Source of the DNA: JAJRRS01 sp965230275 | GTDB lineage: Bacteria; Planctomycetota; Phycisphaerae; Phycisphaerales; Phycisphaeraceae | Direction of reading: 5' to 3' | DNA length: 64,000 nt | Assembly: GCA_965230275.1 (NCBI GenBank) | Contig: CBDDKO010000002.1 | Span: forward strand, 2,914,001-2,978,000 | Part shown: positions 44,492 through 53,346 of the stretch, in pieces | How positions within the stretch are numbered: the first letter of the stretch is position 1 | How the letters are laid out: the number at the start of each line of letters is the position of its first letter | Notes under the pieces: generated by a model | What the model was told of the DNA's origin: nothing | Database searches by the model: none | What the model saw: the letters and a program-made list of their open reading frames with translations, nothing else | Translations under genes and position numbers: made by a program

Positions 44492-45799
44492 CTACAGACC
44501 GGCTTCTTCCTCAACCTTCTGGAGGCGTTCCTGATCGCGCTTGCGAGCCAGGTCGGGGTCGGTGTTGAGCTCGAGGTAGAGCTGACCGGCGTTGTTATAG
44601 ATGGTTTCGACGTCGCCGGTGAAGATCAACTCTCGGGCGCGTTGGCGTTCCCGGCTCATGAACAGCTCCGGCGCCTCACGGTACTGCTTGATCAGCGTGA
44701 CGAAGCTGTTGGCCTCGGCCTTGACCTGCTCGACGGTTTCGGTTCGGTAGGTATTGGCCTCGCTGATCAGGCGGGAAGCCTCGCCGCCGATCTGAGTGCC
44801 GCCTAGATCCGCGGGCAGGCGGAGTTGATCGAACGCTGTATCGATCACGCCCGCCAGTTCGTCGGCCTTCTGGGTATCGCCGGCGGATTGGGCCAATTCA
44901 TACGCCTGGACGAGATCGAACAGAGCCTCATGCGCCTCGCCGGCAGCTTCGTTGAGCAGGCTGGTGCGCTCCTGGCGTGCGGCGCTGAGCTTCTGGCCCC
45001 GCTCGCTTTCGGCGTTGGTAACCATGGCATAGGCGGGTTTGACCAGCAGCGGCGCTTCGCTGGCGACCACGACCAGGCTCTCGATCTTGATCCCGGCGTT
45101 CAGCGTGTCGAGCACCTCCTGGATGCGACGCCTCGCAGTGTCGCGAGCGAAGGTCCCTTTGATGAACGGGTCGGCCTCGACACTCGCCGCGGCATGCACG
45201 ATCCCTTGCTCAGCAACCATGGCTACCAACTCATCGGCGGCTGACATATCGCGGGGGCGCGGCATGCCGACGTTCTCGACGAACGCGACCACGTCATTGA
45301 TGGTGTAGTAGACCTCAAACCGCCCGTGAACGATGTTGGCGTCGCCCGTCAGCAGGGAGCCGTCTCGTTCGGGGTTGAGCGGACCGCCTCGGGCCTGGGC
45401 GTTATTATCTGTGGCGTTCAACTCGTACCAGAACGGCTCGCGGAGGGTCACCGAGCGTTGGATGATCGGGACGGCCACCTTCTCCTCGACCGGGTAGGGC
45501 CAGCCGGCGTACCAGCCCTGCTCGTATACCTTGCCGTCGCCTTCCCCGACGATCTTGCCGAACTGCAAGCGAACGACGCGCTCCTGCGGCTCGACGCGGA
45601 ACACGCCGGTCGCCAGGTACGCGATCAGCATCAGCAGCATGATGAACTTCAGGATTAAGAAGCTGACGCGCATCGCGTCGGCGAGCGACTTCTGCGCCGG
45701 ATCGGTGGGCTCGAACGGCTCGTGGTCGTGATGGTGATGCCCGTGGTCGCATTCATCATCGTGCGAGTGGACGAACGGGTTTTTTATTTTCTCGGCCAT
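44492..45799 (-). CDS. SPFH/Band 7 protein, HflK-like, with His-rich N-terminus
   Basis: The 435-residue protein starts with a histidine/aspartate stretch (HSHDDECDHGHHHHDHE) that could bind metal, then one transmembrane helix (LILKFIMLLMLIAYLATGVF) and an SPFH domain (RVEPQERVVRLQFGKIVG, NIVHGRFEVYYTINDVVAFV), followed by a long coiled coil. HflK partners with HflC and controls FtsH in many bacteria. It is the third SPFH gene in the operon. Confidence 0.88.
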   Translation of the reverse strand: MAEKIKNPFVHSHDDECDHGHHHHDHEPFEPTDPAQKSLADAMRVSFLILKFIMLLMLIAYLATGVFRVEPQERVVRLQFGKIVGEGDGKVYEQGWYAGWPYPVEEKVAVPIIQRSVTLREPFWYELNATDNNAQARGGPLNPERDGSLLTGDANIVHGRFEVYYTINDVVAFVENVGMPRPRDMSAADELVAMVAEQGIVHAAASVEADPFIKGTFARDTARRRIQEVLDTLNAGIKIESLVVVASEAPLLVKPAYAMVTNAESERGQKLSAARQERTSLLNEAAGEAHEALFDLVQAYELAQSAGDTQKADELAGVIDTAFDQLRLPADLGGTQIGGEASRLISEANTYRTETVEQVKAEANSFVTLIKQYREAPELFMSRERQRARELIFTGDVETIYNNAGQLYLELNTDPDLARKRDQERLQKVEEEAGL

Positions 45800-45868
45800 G
45801 GGTGTGGTCTTGTGTCAGGTATGAGGTATAGGTTCCTGCCCGTGCACGCAGCGATCGGCTGCCATCGA

Positions 45869-46807
45869 TTAATTACTATCAGCGCCACCGCTTTCCAGTG
45901 CGTTCAGGAACCAGAGCTTGTTGGCGTCGAGCACGAACGTCGTGTTGTTGGCGAGCATCTCCTGCAGCGCCTCGATCTGCCGCTGGAAGATGGCGAAGTC
46001 CTGATCCTCACGGAAGGCGCTGAAGTACTGCGCGGCTTCGCGGTTGCCTTCGTCCCGGATCGCTTGGGCGCGGCGCTCGGCGAACGCCAGGATACGGCGC
46101 TTGGCCGCCTCGGCGCGGGCCTTGATGTTTTTTGCCTCCGCATCGCCTTCGGCGCGCGCCTTTTCGGCCAGTTGCTCGCGGGTCTTGGCCATACGCTCGA
46201 ACACCTTCTGTGTCGTGTCTTCGGGCAGGACAATCCGGCGGATGCCGACCTGCTCGAGCTTGATCCCATAGCCGGGGGATATCGCGTTGAGCTTGGCTTG
46301 CAACTGCTCAAGGCCCTTCTGCTCGATTTCCTTGAGCATCACCTTCTCAGGGTCGTGATTCACCAGCTGATCAAAGCGGTAGTTCGCGACGACGGCCTTG
46401 AGCTCGCCGAGCATCGAAGTCAGCTGTTTCTCGGCCTGTTCCTCGGTCTTCAGCCGCAGGAAGAACGCATAAGGGTCATCGATCCGCCAGGCCAGGAACA
46501 ATTTGATGATCACGGCCTGGCTATCCGCGGTCTGCATCTCGCTGAGTTGGTCATCCAGCAGCTGCACGCGCTTGGAATAGACGCGTACCTTCTGGATCGG
46601 CGTGGGCCACTTGAACCCGTAGCCCGGTTCGAGGATCAGGCTGCCGGGATCGGTGATCTCGCCGGCGTCGTTACGGACCGGCTCGACCGCCTTGTCCCAC
46701 GTCGTTCGTACGGCTACCTGGTCGTAGCGGACCTGGAACATGACCATGTAGACCAACAGCACCGCGGCGACGGCGAGGGCTACCAGGAAAATGAGCTTGT
46801 TTTTCAT
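45869..46807 (-). CDS. SPFH/Band 7 protein, HflC-like
   Basis: The 312-residue protein has an N-terminal helix (LIFLVALAVAAVLLVYMVMF), an SPFH domain (YDQVAVRTTWDKAVEPV, FKWPTPIQKVRVYSKRVQLL, VIIKLFLAWRIDDPYAFFLR) and the coiled-coil stretch EKARAEGDAEAKNIKARAEA, which is typical of HflC. It lies between the other two SPFH genes. Confidence 0.9.
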   Translation of the reverse strand: MKNKLIFLVALAVAAVLLVYMVMFQVRYDQVAVRTTWDKAVEPVRNDAGEITDPGSLILEPGYGFKWPTPIQKVRVYSKRVQLLDDQLSEMQTADSQAVIIKLFLAWRIDDPYAFFLRLKTEEQAEKQLTSMLGELKAVVANYRFDQLVNHDPEKVMLKEIEQKGLEQLQAKLNAISPGYGIKLEQVGIRRIVLPEDTTQKVFERMAKTREQLAEKARAEGDAEAKNIKARAEAAKRRILAFAERRAQAIRDEGNREAAQYFSAFREDQDFAIFQRQIEALQEMLANNTTFVLDANKLWFLNALESGGADSN

Positions 46808-46846
46808 AGCGTAGTTATCTCCAACGATGGTTCGTTGTGTGGTGTG

Positions 46847-49000
46847 TTAGTTACCGATGCCCACCACGTCGAGGTTGCTGGTGGTGGTTTGTGCGTTAAG
46901 ACGGATGATCGGCGGCAGCTCCTGCTCGCCCACGAGGATGTACTTGCGTCGGTCCTTGAGTCCATTGGCGAGGGTGCTCAGGTACTCGCGGGCCATGTAA
47001 TACTTCGGGGCCTGCCGGTAGGCTTCCAGACGGGAGTTGGTTCGCATCGCACGAGCCCGTTCACTCAGGGCGAACTCCCAGCGGTAAGCCCGGGCTTCAT
47101 AGATCAGCTTCGCGGCGGCGCCCCCGGCATCGTCCAGCAGCTTCTCGATCTCGTTCTTCTTCTGCAGCACCTGCCCCGCCAACTCGTCGGCCTTGGCCTG
47201 GTCGTAGTCGGCACTTAAACGCATCGATTCAAGCGACTGCTGCATTGTCACCACGTCCTGGATCGCGGCGTCGATCAGCAGCGCCTTATCCTGTGAGCCG
47301 GCGATCTCGGCGAGCAGGGCGACGGCCTCACGCTCGGCTTCCTGGATCAGCGTCTGTTTCTCCTGACGGGCGTCGATCTTCTCGTGGAACTTCTTCGCCA
47401 CGTCACCTTCGCGCGGCGGGTGGACCGCATCGATGCCGGCATAGACAATCTCGACACCGAGTTTAACCGCGTCGGCATCCGCCTGGATCTGCTCCCGCAA
47501 GACCTGCCCGGCCTGGATACGGGCGGTGGTCAACAACGCATCGATGTCGTGTATGGCGAAGTACTGGTTGAACCGGCGTTCGGCGAGTGATTCGAGCAGC
47601 ATGACCGGTTCATCGCAGGACATGGTGTAGTCCAACAGCCCGCCTTCTGCGATCCGGTATTTGATGACACCCAGGGCGCCGGTCAGTTCGCCGGCGATGG
47701 CTTTGGTACCGGCTGTATTCGCATCATCACTGGTCTCGTCGGCCTGTGGGGTAGGCGCGGAAACCATGTACTGCTCTTTATCTTGAGTGTGATGCTGTGT
47801 CGTCCAGAGGATCGCGACATCGCGCCGGAACCCCTTGGCCGAGGAACCGACGTTGAGTTCGTAGATGCGCGAGGCGTCGTACTTATAGGCCTTGCCCAAC
47901 GGCCAGGGCAGCTTCCAGTGCAGGCCCGGGCCGACGACGCTGTTGTCGGTGAGCCCGCCCCAACGGGTAATGACGGCCTGCTGGTGTGGCTGTACCAGGA
48001 CCGAGGAACTCAGCGCGAACAGGACGACCAGGCCGACGACCGTCAGGGGCGTGACCGCCTTGGCGAGCAGGCGGTAGAACCAGCTATCGGACACCTCGAA
48101 GCCGAACTGGTAGTTGATGGCTTCGCCGATGATTTTTCCGAGGGATTCGTAGTGGGTGAGCCAGCCCAGGATGCGGCTGTCGAATGCGGGACGCGGGCGG
48201 GCACCGGGACGTCGGGGCTGGTAAAACCCGAAGATCACCGACAGGAGCATTTCAGAACCCAGCAGGATCATGACCGCCGGAGCAACCACCGCCAGGACGG
48301 GGAACAGGGAGGCGACATTCAGCGCCTGCAACGTGGCGGCCACGATGAGTACGGCGGTGACGACGAAGTTGCCCATCAGGTAACTCGCCCCGCCGCGGAG
48401 TTGCTGCCACTCGCTGACCTTGGTCATGCCGGCGACGTATCGGCTGATGAGGAACGCGGGGAAGCCAATGACCACCGCCACGATCGCGATCGTGCCGGGG
48501 CTATCGCTGGTGAATCCGCCGCCGGCACGGACCATCGCACCGAGGTCGCCGAAGTAGCCGCCGGCTTCAAGCTCGTTTGCGGCGCGATAAGCCTGCACGG
48601 CCGAACGAAGCATGGCGCCGCCCATCGCCAGCAGGAAGAGCGAGACGAGCAGGCTGACGATGTTCAGCCCGTACTTATAGAGGCGGTCCAGGCGTCTTTG
48701 AGCGATCTGCAGCTGATCGCCGGCCTCCTCAAACAGGGCGGCGGCGCGGGCGTCATCGGCGGCGAGCTGCTCGGTCTCCAGCGCCTCGACGCGCTCCAGC
48801 CGGTGCTGGTTGTAGAGCAGCCAGAGGATGACCCAGATCGGCAGGCCGCCCAGGTAGTACCAGAACAGCGCGTTGATGCCGGTCGCCCCGGCGTACAAGC
48901 CCGTCAGGGCGGTCAGGATCGACAGCACCAGCTGTGTCCCCAGGCCCAGCAGGACGGCGTTGCATGCTCTGCGGTAGGTTTCTTGATCGTGACTCATCAT
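46847..49000 (-). CDS. Large SPFH/Band 7 protein with multi-span N-terminus
   Basis: From ATG 49000 (MMSHDQETYRR; 48997 also possible) the protein has about 717 residues. The N-terminal 300 residues hold six or more transmembrane helices, which is unlike usual HflK, then a further helix and an SPFH domain (VLVQPHQQAVITRWGGLTDN, GPGLHWKLPWPLGKAYKYDA) and a coiled coil. It is the first gene of the operon. The extra membrane domain suggests a fusion of a membrane protein to an HflK-like protein. Confidence 0.85.
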   Translation of the reverse strand: MMSHDQETYRRACNAVLLGLGTQLVLSILTALTGLYAGATGINALFWYYLGGLPIWVILWLLYNQHRLERVEALETEQLAADDARAAALFEEAGDQLQIAQRRLDRLYKYGLNIVSLLVSLFLLAMGGAMLRSAVQAYRAANELEAGGYFGDLGAMVRAGGGFTSDSPGTIAIVAVVIGFPAFLISRYVAGMTKVSEWQQLRGGASYLMGNFVVTAVLIVAATLQALNVASLFPVLAVVAPAVMILLGSEMLLSVIFGFYQPRRPGARPRPAFDSRILGWLTHYESLGKIIGEAINYQFGFEVSDSWFYRLLAKAVTPLTVVGLVVLFALSSSVLVQPHQQAVITRWGGLTDNSVVGPGLHWKLPWPLGKAYKYDASRIYELNVGSSAKGFRRDVAILWTTQHHTQDKEQYMVSAPTPQADETSDDANTAGTKAIAGELTGALGVIKYRIAEGGLLDYTMSCDEPVMLLESLAERRFNQYFAIHDIDALLTTARIQAGQVLREQIQADADAVKLGVEIVYAGIDAVHPPREGDVAKKFHEKIDARQEKQTLIQEAEREAVALLAEIAGSQDKALLIDAAIQDVVTMQQSLESMRLSADYDQAKADELAGQVLQKKNEIEKLLDDAGGAAAKLIYEARAYRWEFALSERARAMRTNSRLEAYRQAPKYYMAREYLSTLANGLKDRRKYILVGEQELPPIIRLNAQTTTSNLDVVGIGN

Positions 49001-49174
49001 CCATCCTGTCATGGCGGCCGGGTTGCCCCGACGCCCGTTGTTGGGTTAGCGTACGTGAATCGGCGTCTGGTCGGACGCGGGGTTTATCGAAAGAGGAAAC
49101 CTTCCGGGTGATTGGGCCGTATGATAAGGGCCGACGCATCGCCCGGTTTTTTCATCCTGGATATCAACTTCATT

Positions 49175-50242
49175 ATGTTTCAGCAGCTCGCGAACATCGC
49201 CCACAACACATTCACCGAAGCGATCCGTCAGCCGATCTTTGTGGTCCTGGTCCTGTTGGGTGCGCTGGCGCTGGTCCTGAACCCGCAGCTGGCCGCCTAC
49301 ACCATGGAGGACGACAACAAGCTGTTGATCGACCTGGGGCTGAGCACCATCTTCCTGGTCAGCCTGCTGCTGGCGGCCTTCACCGCGACGGGCGTGTTCG
49401 CCAACGAGATCGAGAACAAGACCGTTCTGACCGTCGTCAGCAAACCGGTCGGCCGGCCACTGTTTGTGATGGGCAAGTACCTCGGCATCGCCCTGGCGAT
49501 CTCGGTGGCCTACATCCTGCTGAGCATGGTGATGGCGCTGACGATCCGTCACCGGGTGATGTCCACCGCCAGAGATCACGTCGACATGCCCGTGGTGCTG
49601 TTCGGCGTGGGTGGGGCGCTGATAGCGGTGATCTTCGCGACCATGGCGAACTACCTGTACAACAAGGTCTTCACCTCCACGCTGACCGCTGCGCTGTTCG
49701 TGACGCAGCTCATTGCGTTCGGTCTGGTGCTGGTGATCGGCAAGCAGTGGCAGATCCAATCCCCCCTGACCGACTTCACCGCCCATGACGGCGAACTGAT
49801 ACAGGTGATGATCGGCTTGGGGCTGGTGTTCCAGGCAGTGCTGGTCCTGACCGGCGTGGCGGTGGCGGCGTCCACCCGGCTGGGGCAGGTCATGACGCTG
49901 CTGATCTGCTTCGGCGTGTTCCTGCTGGGGCTTGCGAGTAATTCGCTCAGCCAATTGGTCAACACCAAGCTGTCGATCCCGGTGGATACCGGCTACTACC
50001 AGAGCCTGAAGGTGATCTTCCAGGCCGACCTGGCCATCTACCAGAAACTGGTCTACGCCGCCGCCAAGTTCATATACATGCTTGCCCCTAACCTGCAGTT
50101 CTTCTGGACCGCCGATGCGATCACGCAAGACAAGCCGATCTCGGCCGGGTTGTTCGGCCTTGTCTCGGGCTATGCGGCGTTGCAGGTCACCGCCATCCTG
50201 GCGCTGGCGGTCGCGCTGTTCCAGAACCGGGAGGTCGGATAA
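49175..50242 (+). CDS. ABC-2 family permease
   Basis: The start at 49175 (MFQQLANIAHNTF) is preferred to 49112; both are in frame. The 355-residue protein has the coupling helix NTFTEAIRQPIFVVLVLL, the ENKTVLTVVSKPVGRPLFVM segment of ABC-2 permeases and six hydrophobic helices. It is divergent from the SPFH/ABC operon and could use its ATPase; no ATPase is next to it on its own strand. Confidence 0.82.
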   Translation: MFQQLANIAHNTFTEAIRQPIFVVLVLLGALALVLNPQLAAYTMEDDNKLLIDLGLSTIFLVSLLLAAFTATGVFANEIENKTVLTVVSKPVGRPLFVMGKYLGIALAISVAYILLSMVMALTIRHRVMSTARDHVDMPVVLFGVGGALIAVIFATMANYLYNKVFTSTLTAALFVTQLIAFGLVLVIGKQWQIQSPLTDFTAHDGELIQVMIGLGLVFQAVLVLTGVAVAASTRLGQVMTLLICFGVFLLGLASNSLSQLVNTKLSIPVDTGYYQSLKVIFQADLAIYQKLVYAAAKFIYMLAPNLQFFWTADAITQDKPISAGLFGLVSGYAALQVTAILALAVALFQNREVG

Positions 50243-50378
50243 ACCGCCTCGCCTGGCTTGAGGGTTCGGGTTGGATGACGCTTGGGGATTCACGTTCTGG
50301 GGTGTGCCGAAGGATTCAATCGAGTTCTGTATGACTGGGGCGGCTGTTGCCTGACCGGTAAACGTTCTGTTACTTAGC

Positions 50379-52385
50379 TCATGCCATCGCGGGCTCGGCC
50401 TGGCCGGGTGCGTCGTCTTCCGCCGCCTTTGCCTGCGACGCTTCGAGGGCTTGGTGTTCGGCCTGCTCGATGTCTTCGCCGCATCGGACCAGGCGTGCGG
50501 AGTTGAAGACGACGATCAGCGAACTGACCACGTGCAGCACCGCCGCGATGACCGGCGGGATCTTGCCTGTCGCGGCGATGATCAGGAACAGCGCGATGAA
50601 GCCGCCGCCGATCGCCATGTTCTGCCGGATGACGTTGCTGGTCTGGCGTGAGAGCCTGACCAGGAACGGGATACGGTTGAGGTTGTTGTTCATCAGCGCG
50701 ATGCTGGCCGAGTGGATCGCAACGTCGCTGCCGGCCGCGCCCATGGCGATGGAGATGTCGCCGGCCTTCAGCGCGGGCGCGTCGTTCACGCCGTCGCCGA
50801 TCACCGCCACGCGGTGGCCACGGCCCTTCAACGAATCAACCATCTCTAGCTTCTGATGAGGCAGGACCTCGGCCTGATACTCGGTGTGCATCTGCCCAGC
50901 CACACGCTTGGCAACAGATTCTCTGTCGCCGGTAACGATGATCAAACGCTTCAGGCCCATGTCTCGCAGGTCGTCCATCGCGCCGGCCGCTTGGGGACGG
51001 GTGTTATCCGCCAGGCCCAGCCACCCGAGGAACTGGCCGTTGCGCACGACAAACAGGGTCGATAGACCCTCGGCCTCAGGGTCGGCCGTGGCCTGATCAA
51101 TGAGGTACCGAAGGTGGTCGTCGTGGTGTTCCTGGGTGATCCAGTTGCCCCGTCCGACGAGGATGGTTTGGCCCTCGAACTGTGCCCGCACACCTTTGCC
51201 GGCCTCTTCGTGGAACTCGTGCGGTTCATCAAGGTGCAATCGAGCCTTCCGTGCGACTTCGAAAACAGCCCTCGCTACGGGGTGCCGGGAGCGTTGCTCG
51301 GCACTGGCGGCCGCCTGCAAGAGGTCCGCCCCTTCGACGCCCTCTGCGGGTGAAAGCCGGTTGACTTCCAGCTGCCCGGTCGTCAGCGTGCCGGTCTTGT
51401 CGAAGACCATGGCGGTCAGGTTGCGTGCGCCTTCCAGGTCGGTGACGGACTTAACCAACACACCCAGCCTCGCGGCGGCGGAGATCGCGGCGACCATCGC
51501 GGTCGGGGTAGCGAGGATCAGCGGGCAAGGACAGGCGATGACCAGCATGGAGATCGCCGCCACAGCCGCCGCATCGGGGTTGGTCTGCGAGGTGTAGAAC
51601 CAGACGATGAAGACGATCATCACGACCGTCGGCGTGTACCAGCCGGCGTAGCTGTCGATCATCCGCATCAGGGGGATCTTGGTGTGCTCGGCCTCGAGGA
51701 TCATGTCCTTGACCTTGCCGAGTGTGGTGTCTTCGCCGGCCTTGGTGACCTTGACGTCCATCGCGCCGGTGAGGTTGATCGTGCCGCCGAAGACTTCGTC
51801 GCCTTCGATCTTGTCGGCGGGCAGCGATTCACCGGTGATGTTGGCCTGATTAACCGTTGAGATGCCGGTGACCACGATTCCGTCGGCGGGGATGTTGTCG
51901 CCGGGGCGGACACGGACGATGTCGCCCTGGACCAGGTCTTTGGCTTCGATCTCGACCTCTTGGCCGTTGTCGAGCTTGTGGGCTTTCGTGGGGGTGATGC
52001 GGACCAGGGCCTCGATATCACGCTGAGCGCCCAGAGCCGTACGATTCTCGATCAGCACGGAGATGATCATGAAGAACGCGATGAAGCCGGCTTCGATGTA
52101 CCAGCCCTTGGCGAAGGCGGCGAGCACGGCCAAGGCGACCAGCTCATTCATATGCATGTGGCCCTGCCAGAGGTCCTTGAGCGCCACCCAGATCAGCGGC
52201 GCGCCCAGCAGGACGGTGGCGATGCAAGCCAGCAGGTTCGAGGGGTCTTCGTTGTCGAAGGTCAGCTTGGCGATCAGCGCGCAGATCAACAGCGTGCCGC
52301 CCAGCAGGGTGGCAAGGATTTCAACACTGACCCGTCCCGTCTTGGACTTCAGGGCCAGGTCTTCTGAGATGTAATCATGGGCCAT
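50379..52385 (-). CDS. P1B-type heavy-metal P-type ATPase without HMA domain
   Basis: ATG 52385 (MAHDYISEDL) follows AAGGA and gives 668 residues. Motifs: TGES (184-187), CPC (285-287, in ACPCPLILATP), phosphorylation site DKTGTLTTG (D329), SRHPVA and GDGVNDAPAL. The metal-binding CPC shows a heavy-metal pump, but the N-terminal HMA domain of most such pumps is missing. The last part has a helix pair and an acidic/alanine-rich tail. Substrate Cu, Zn, Cd or Co cannot be told. Confidence 0.93.
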   Translation of the reverse strand: MAHDYISEDLALKSKTGRVSVEILATLLGGTLLICALIAKLTFDNEDPSNLLACIATVLLGAPLIWVALKDLWQGHMHMNELVALAVLAAFAKGWYIEAGFIAFFMIISVLIENRTALGAQRDIEALVRITPTKAHKLDNGQEVEIEAKDLVQGDIVRVRPGDNIPADGIVVTGISTVNQANITGESLPADKIEGDEVFGGTINLTGAMDVKVTKAGEDTTLGKVKDMILEAEHTKIPLMRMIDSYAGWYTPTVVMIVFIVWFYTSQTNPDAAAVAAISMLVIACPCPLILATPTAMVAAISAAARLGVLVKSVTDLEGARNLTAMVFDKTGTLTTGQLEVNRLSPAEGVEGADLLQAAASAEQRSRHPVARAVFEVARKARLHLDEPHEFHEEAGKGVRAQFEGQTILVGRGNWITQEHHDDHLRYLIDQATADPEAEGLSTLFVVRNGQFLGWLGLADNTRPQAAGAMDDLRDMGLKRLIIVTGDRESVAKRVAGQMHTEYQAEVLPHQKLEMVDSLKGRGHRVAVIGDGVNDAPALKAGDISIAMGAAGSDVAIHSASIALMNNNLNRIPFLVRLSRQTSNVIRQNMAIGGGFIALFLIIAATGKIPPVIAAVLHVVSSLIVVFNSARLVRCGEDIEQAEHQALEASQAKAAEDDAPGQAEPAMA

Positions 52386-52634
52386 GTCGTGTGGTCCTTG
52401 GTGGTCCGATAAGGCGGGGCCGCTTAAAGCAGGCCAGAACCGAATGTTAAACAGTACGTCGGGTATGCTAGAAAGTTCGCGCCAAACCTTCCAATCCCAC
52501 CCAAATGCGTCAGTTTCCACATCCTGACCCCGCCGGATGCCTTGGATCGGTAACTCATTTACATATCAAGACCAATAAACATATCCACGCGCCGTCAGGC
52601 GGGCAATCGGGGGCTGGTCGCCTTGCAAATCTAT

Positions 52635-52688
52635 AAAAAAATCCCGCAGCCAGACCGCTAAGAGAAATGGGTCGGTCGGACTGCGGGA
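52635..52688 (-). terminator. Rho-independent terminator of orphan transcript
   Basis: On the minus strand TCCCGCAG and CTGCGGGA close a long hairpin with further inner pairing, followed by seven T (complement of 52635-52641). No large gene precedes it on this strand, so it ends the transcript that starts near 53104. Confidence 0.85.
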
Positions 52689-52814
52689 CCACTTGGAGGA
52701 CTGGATTATGTAGGCTGTTCGGGTCAATCTCCCGCGAACACCCCGGAATCTGCCTTGGGGGAATCGATCTTTTGGCTTGGCCGGGGATCGATTCCGTGTG
52801 ATGGCGGCGGCATG

Positions 52815-52982
52815 TTAGCTTTCGAGCGAGGCTTGTCTAGCCCGTGTGCTGCTTGGCCATCGTTTTCTAACACGCCCGGATCGCCGGCGTAAACCGAACA
52901 GTGACAGCGTCATGCCCACACGGCCGAACCACCCTGTCATCAGGGAAGGTGTGTCTCGGACCTGTGCGGAATAGGCTCGCAT
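52815..52982 (-). CDS. Possible small protein in orphan sigma-54 transcript
   Basis: A 55-codon frame begins MRAYSAQVRDTPSLM and contains a hydrophobic patch followed by FGLRRRSGRVRKRW, which is very basic. The ribosome site is weak (GAAAG). The pattern recalls the hydrophobic-plus-arginine tail of PEP-CTERM proteins but has no PEP. I rate its translation as uncertain. Confidence 0.25.
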   Translation of the reverse strand: MRAYSAQVRDTPSLMTGWFGRVGMTLSLFGLRRRSGRVRKRWPSSTRARQASLES

Positions 52983-53113
52983 GTCATGTCTTTCGATCTT
53001 GCCGGCCGGTCTTAGCCGGGCTTGTTGCTGGTCTCATGCTGGCTGATCAGACATGCAAGCATCGCATGCCCACTTAGCTCAGGTCGGGTGACGTCGCCGA
53101 CGCCCTACTTATT

Positions 53114-53130
53114 TGCAAAGGCCGTGCCAA
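53114..53130 (-). promoter_or_regulatory. Sigma-54 promoter of orphan transcript
   Basis: TTGGCACGGCCTTTGCA on the minus strand has GG and GC ten bases apart and matches the consensus fully. It differs by one base from the promoter at 32875-32891. Confidence 0.85.
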
Positions 53131-53346
53131 ACCAGAAGTGCCGTTTAAACGCAATCAGGGCGGTTGATTCAGGCGATGAATGCTTATGTAATCATCAGCC
53201 GAGCAGCCACCGCTTAGTTTCTGGGCGATATGCCCGGAGCGGTTAGATGAGTGTTAATGAGCTATCTGTTATGTGAACTTGCTTCAAGAGAAAAGCGGTA
53301 GCATGGTATACGGATTCATCTGCCCTCCCTGACATGGAGAATGCTC

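Larger units (their letters stand above)
52635..53104 (-). ncRNA. Putative sigma-54-dependent RNA of about 470 nt
   Basis: A near-perfect sigma-54 promoter (53114-53130) and an intrinsic terminator (52635-52688) frame about 470 bases on the minus strand. The interior has a ten-pair perfect inverted repeat (GGAATCGATC 52760-52769 with GATCGATTCC 52786-52795). Only a short reading frame (52815-52982) lies in it. It may be a regulatory RNA, an mRNA for a small protein, or a decayed gene. The gap from 52386 to 53346 otherwise holds no gene. Confidence 0.55.

Noticed and set aside
45722..49111. Long plus-strand open frames opposite the SPFH genes
   Set aside because: The minus-strand products have clear SPFH domains; these frames are shadows.
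49046..50293. Minus-strand open frame of 415 codons opposite the ABC-2 permease
   Set aside because: The peptide is a Gln/His/Arg-rich low-complexity shadow; the plus strand encodes a clear membrane protein.
52815..52982. Truncated PEP-CTERM gene
   Set aside because: The hydrophobic-plus-arginine end is suggestive, but there is no PEP motif and no signal peptide.
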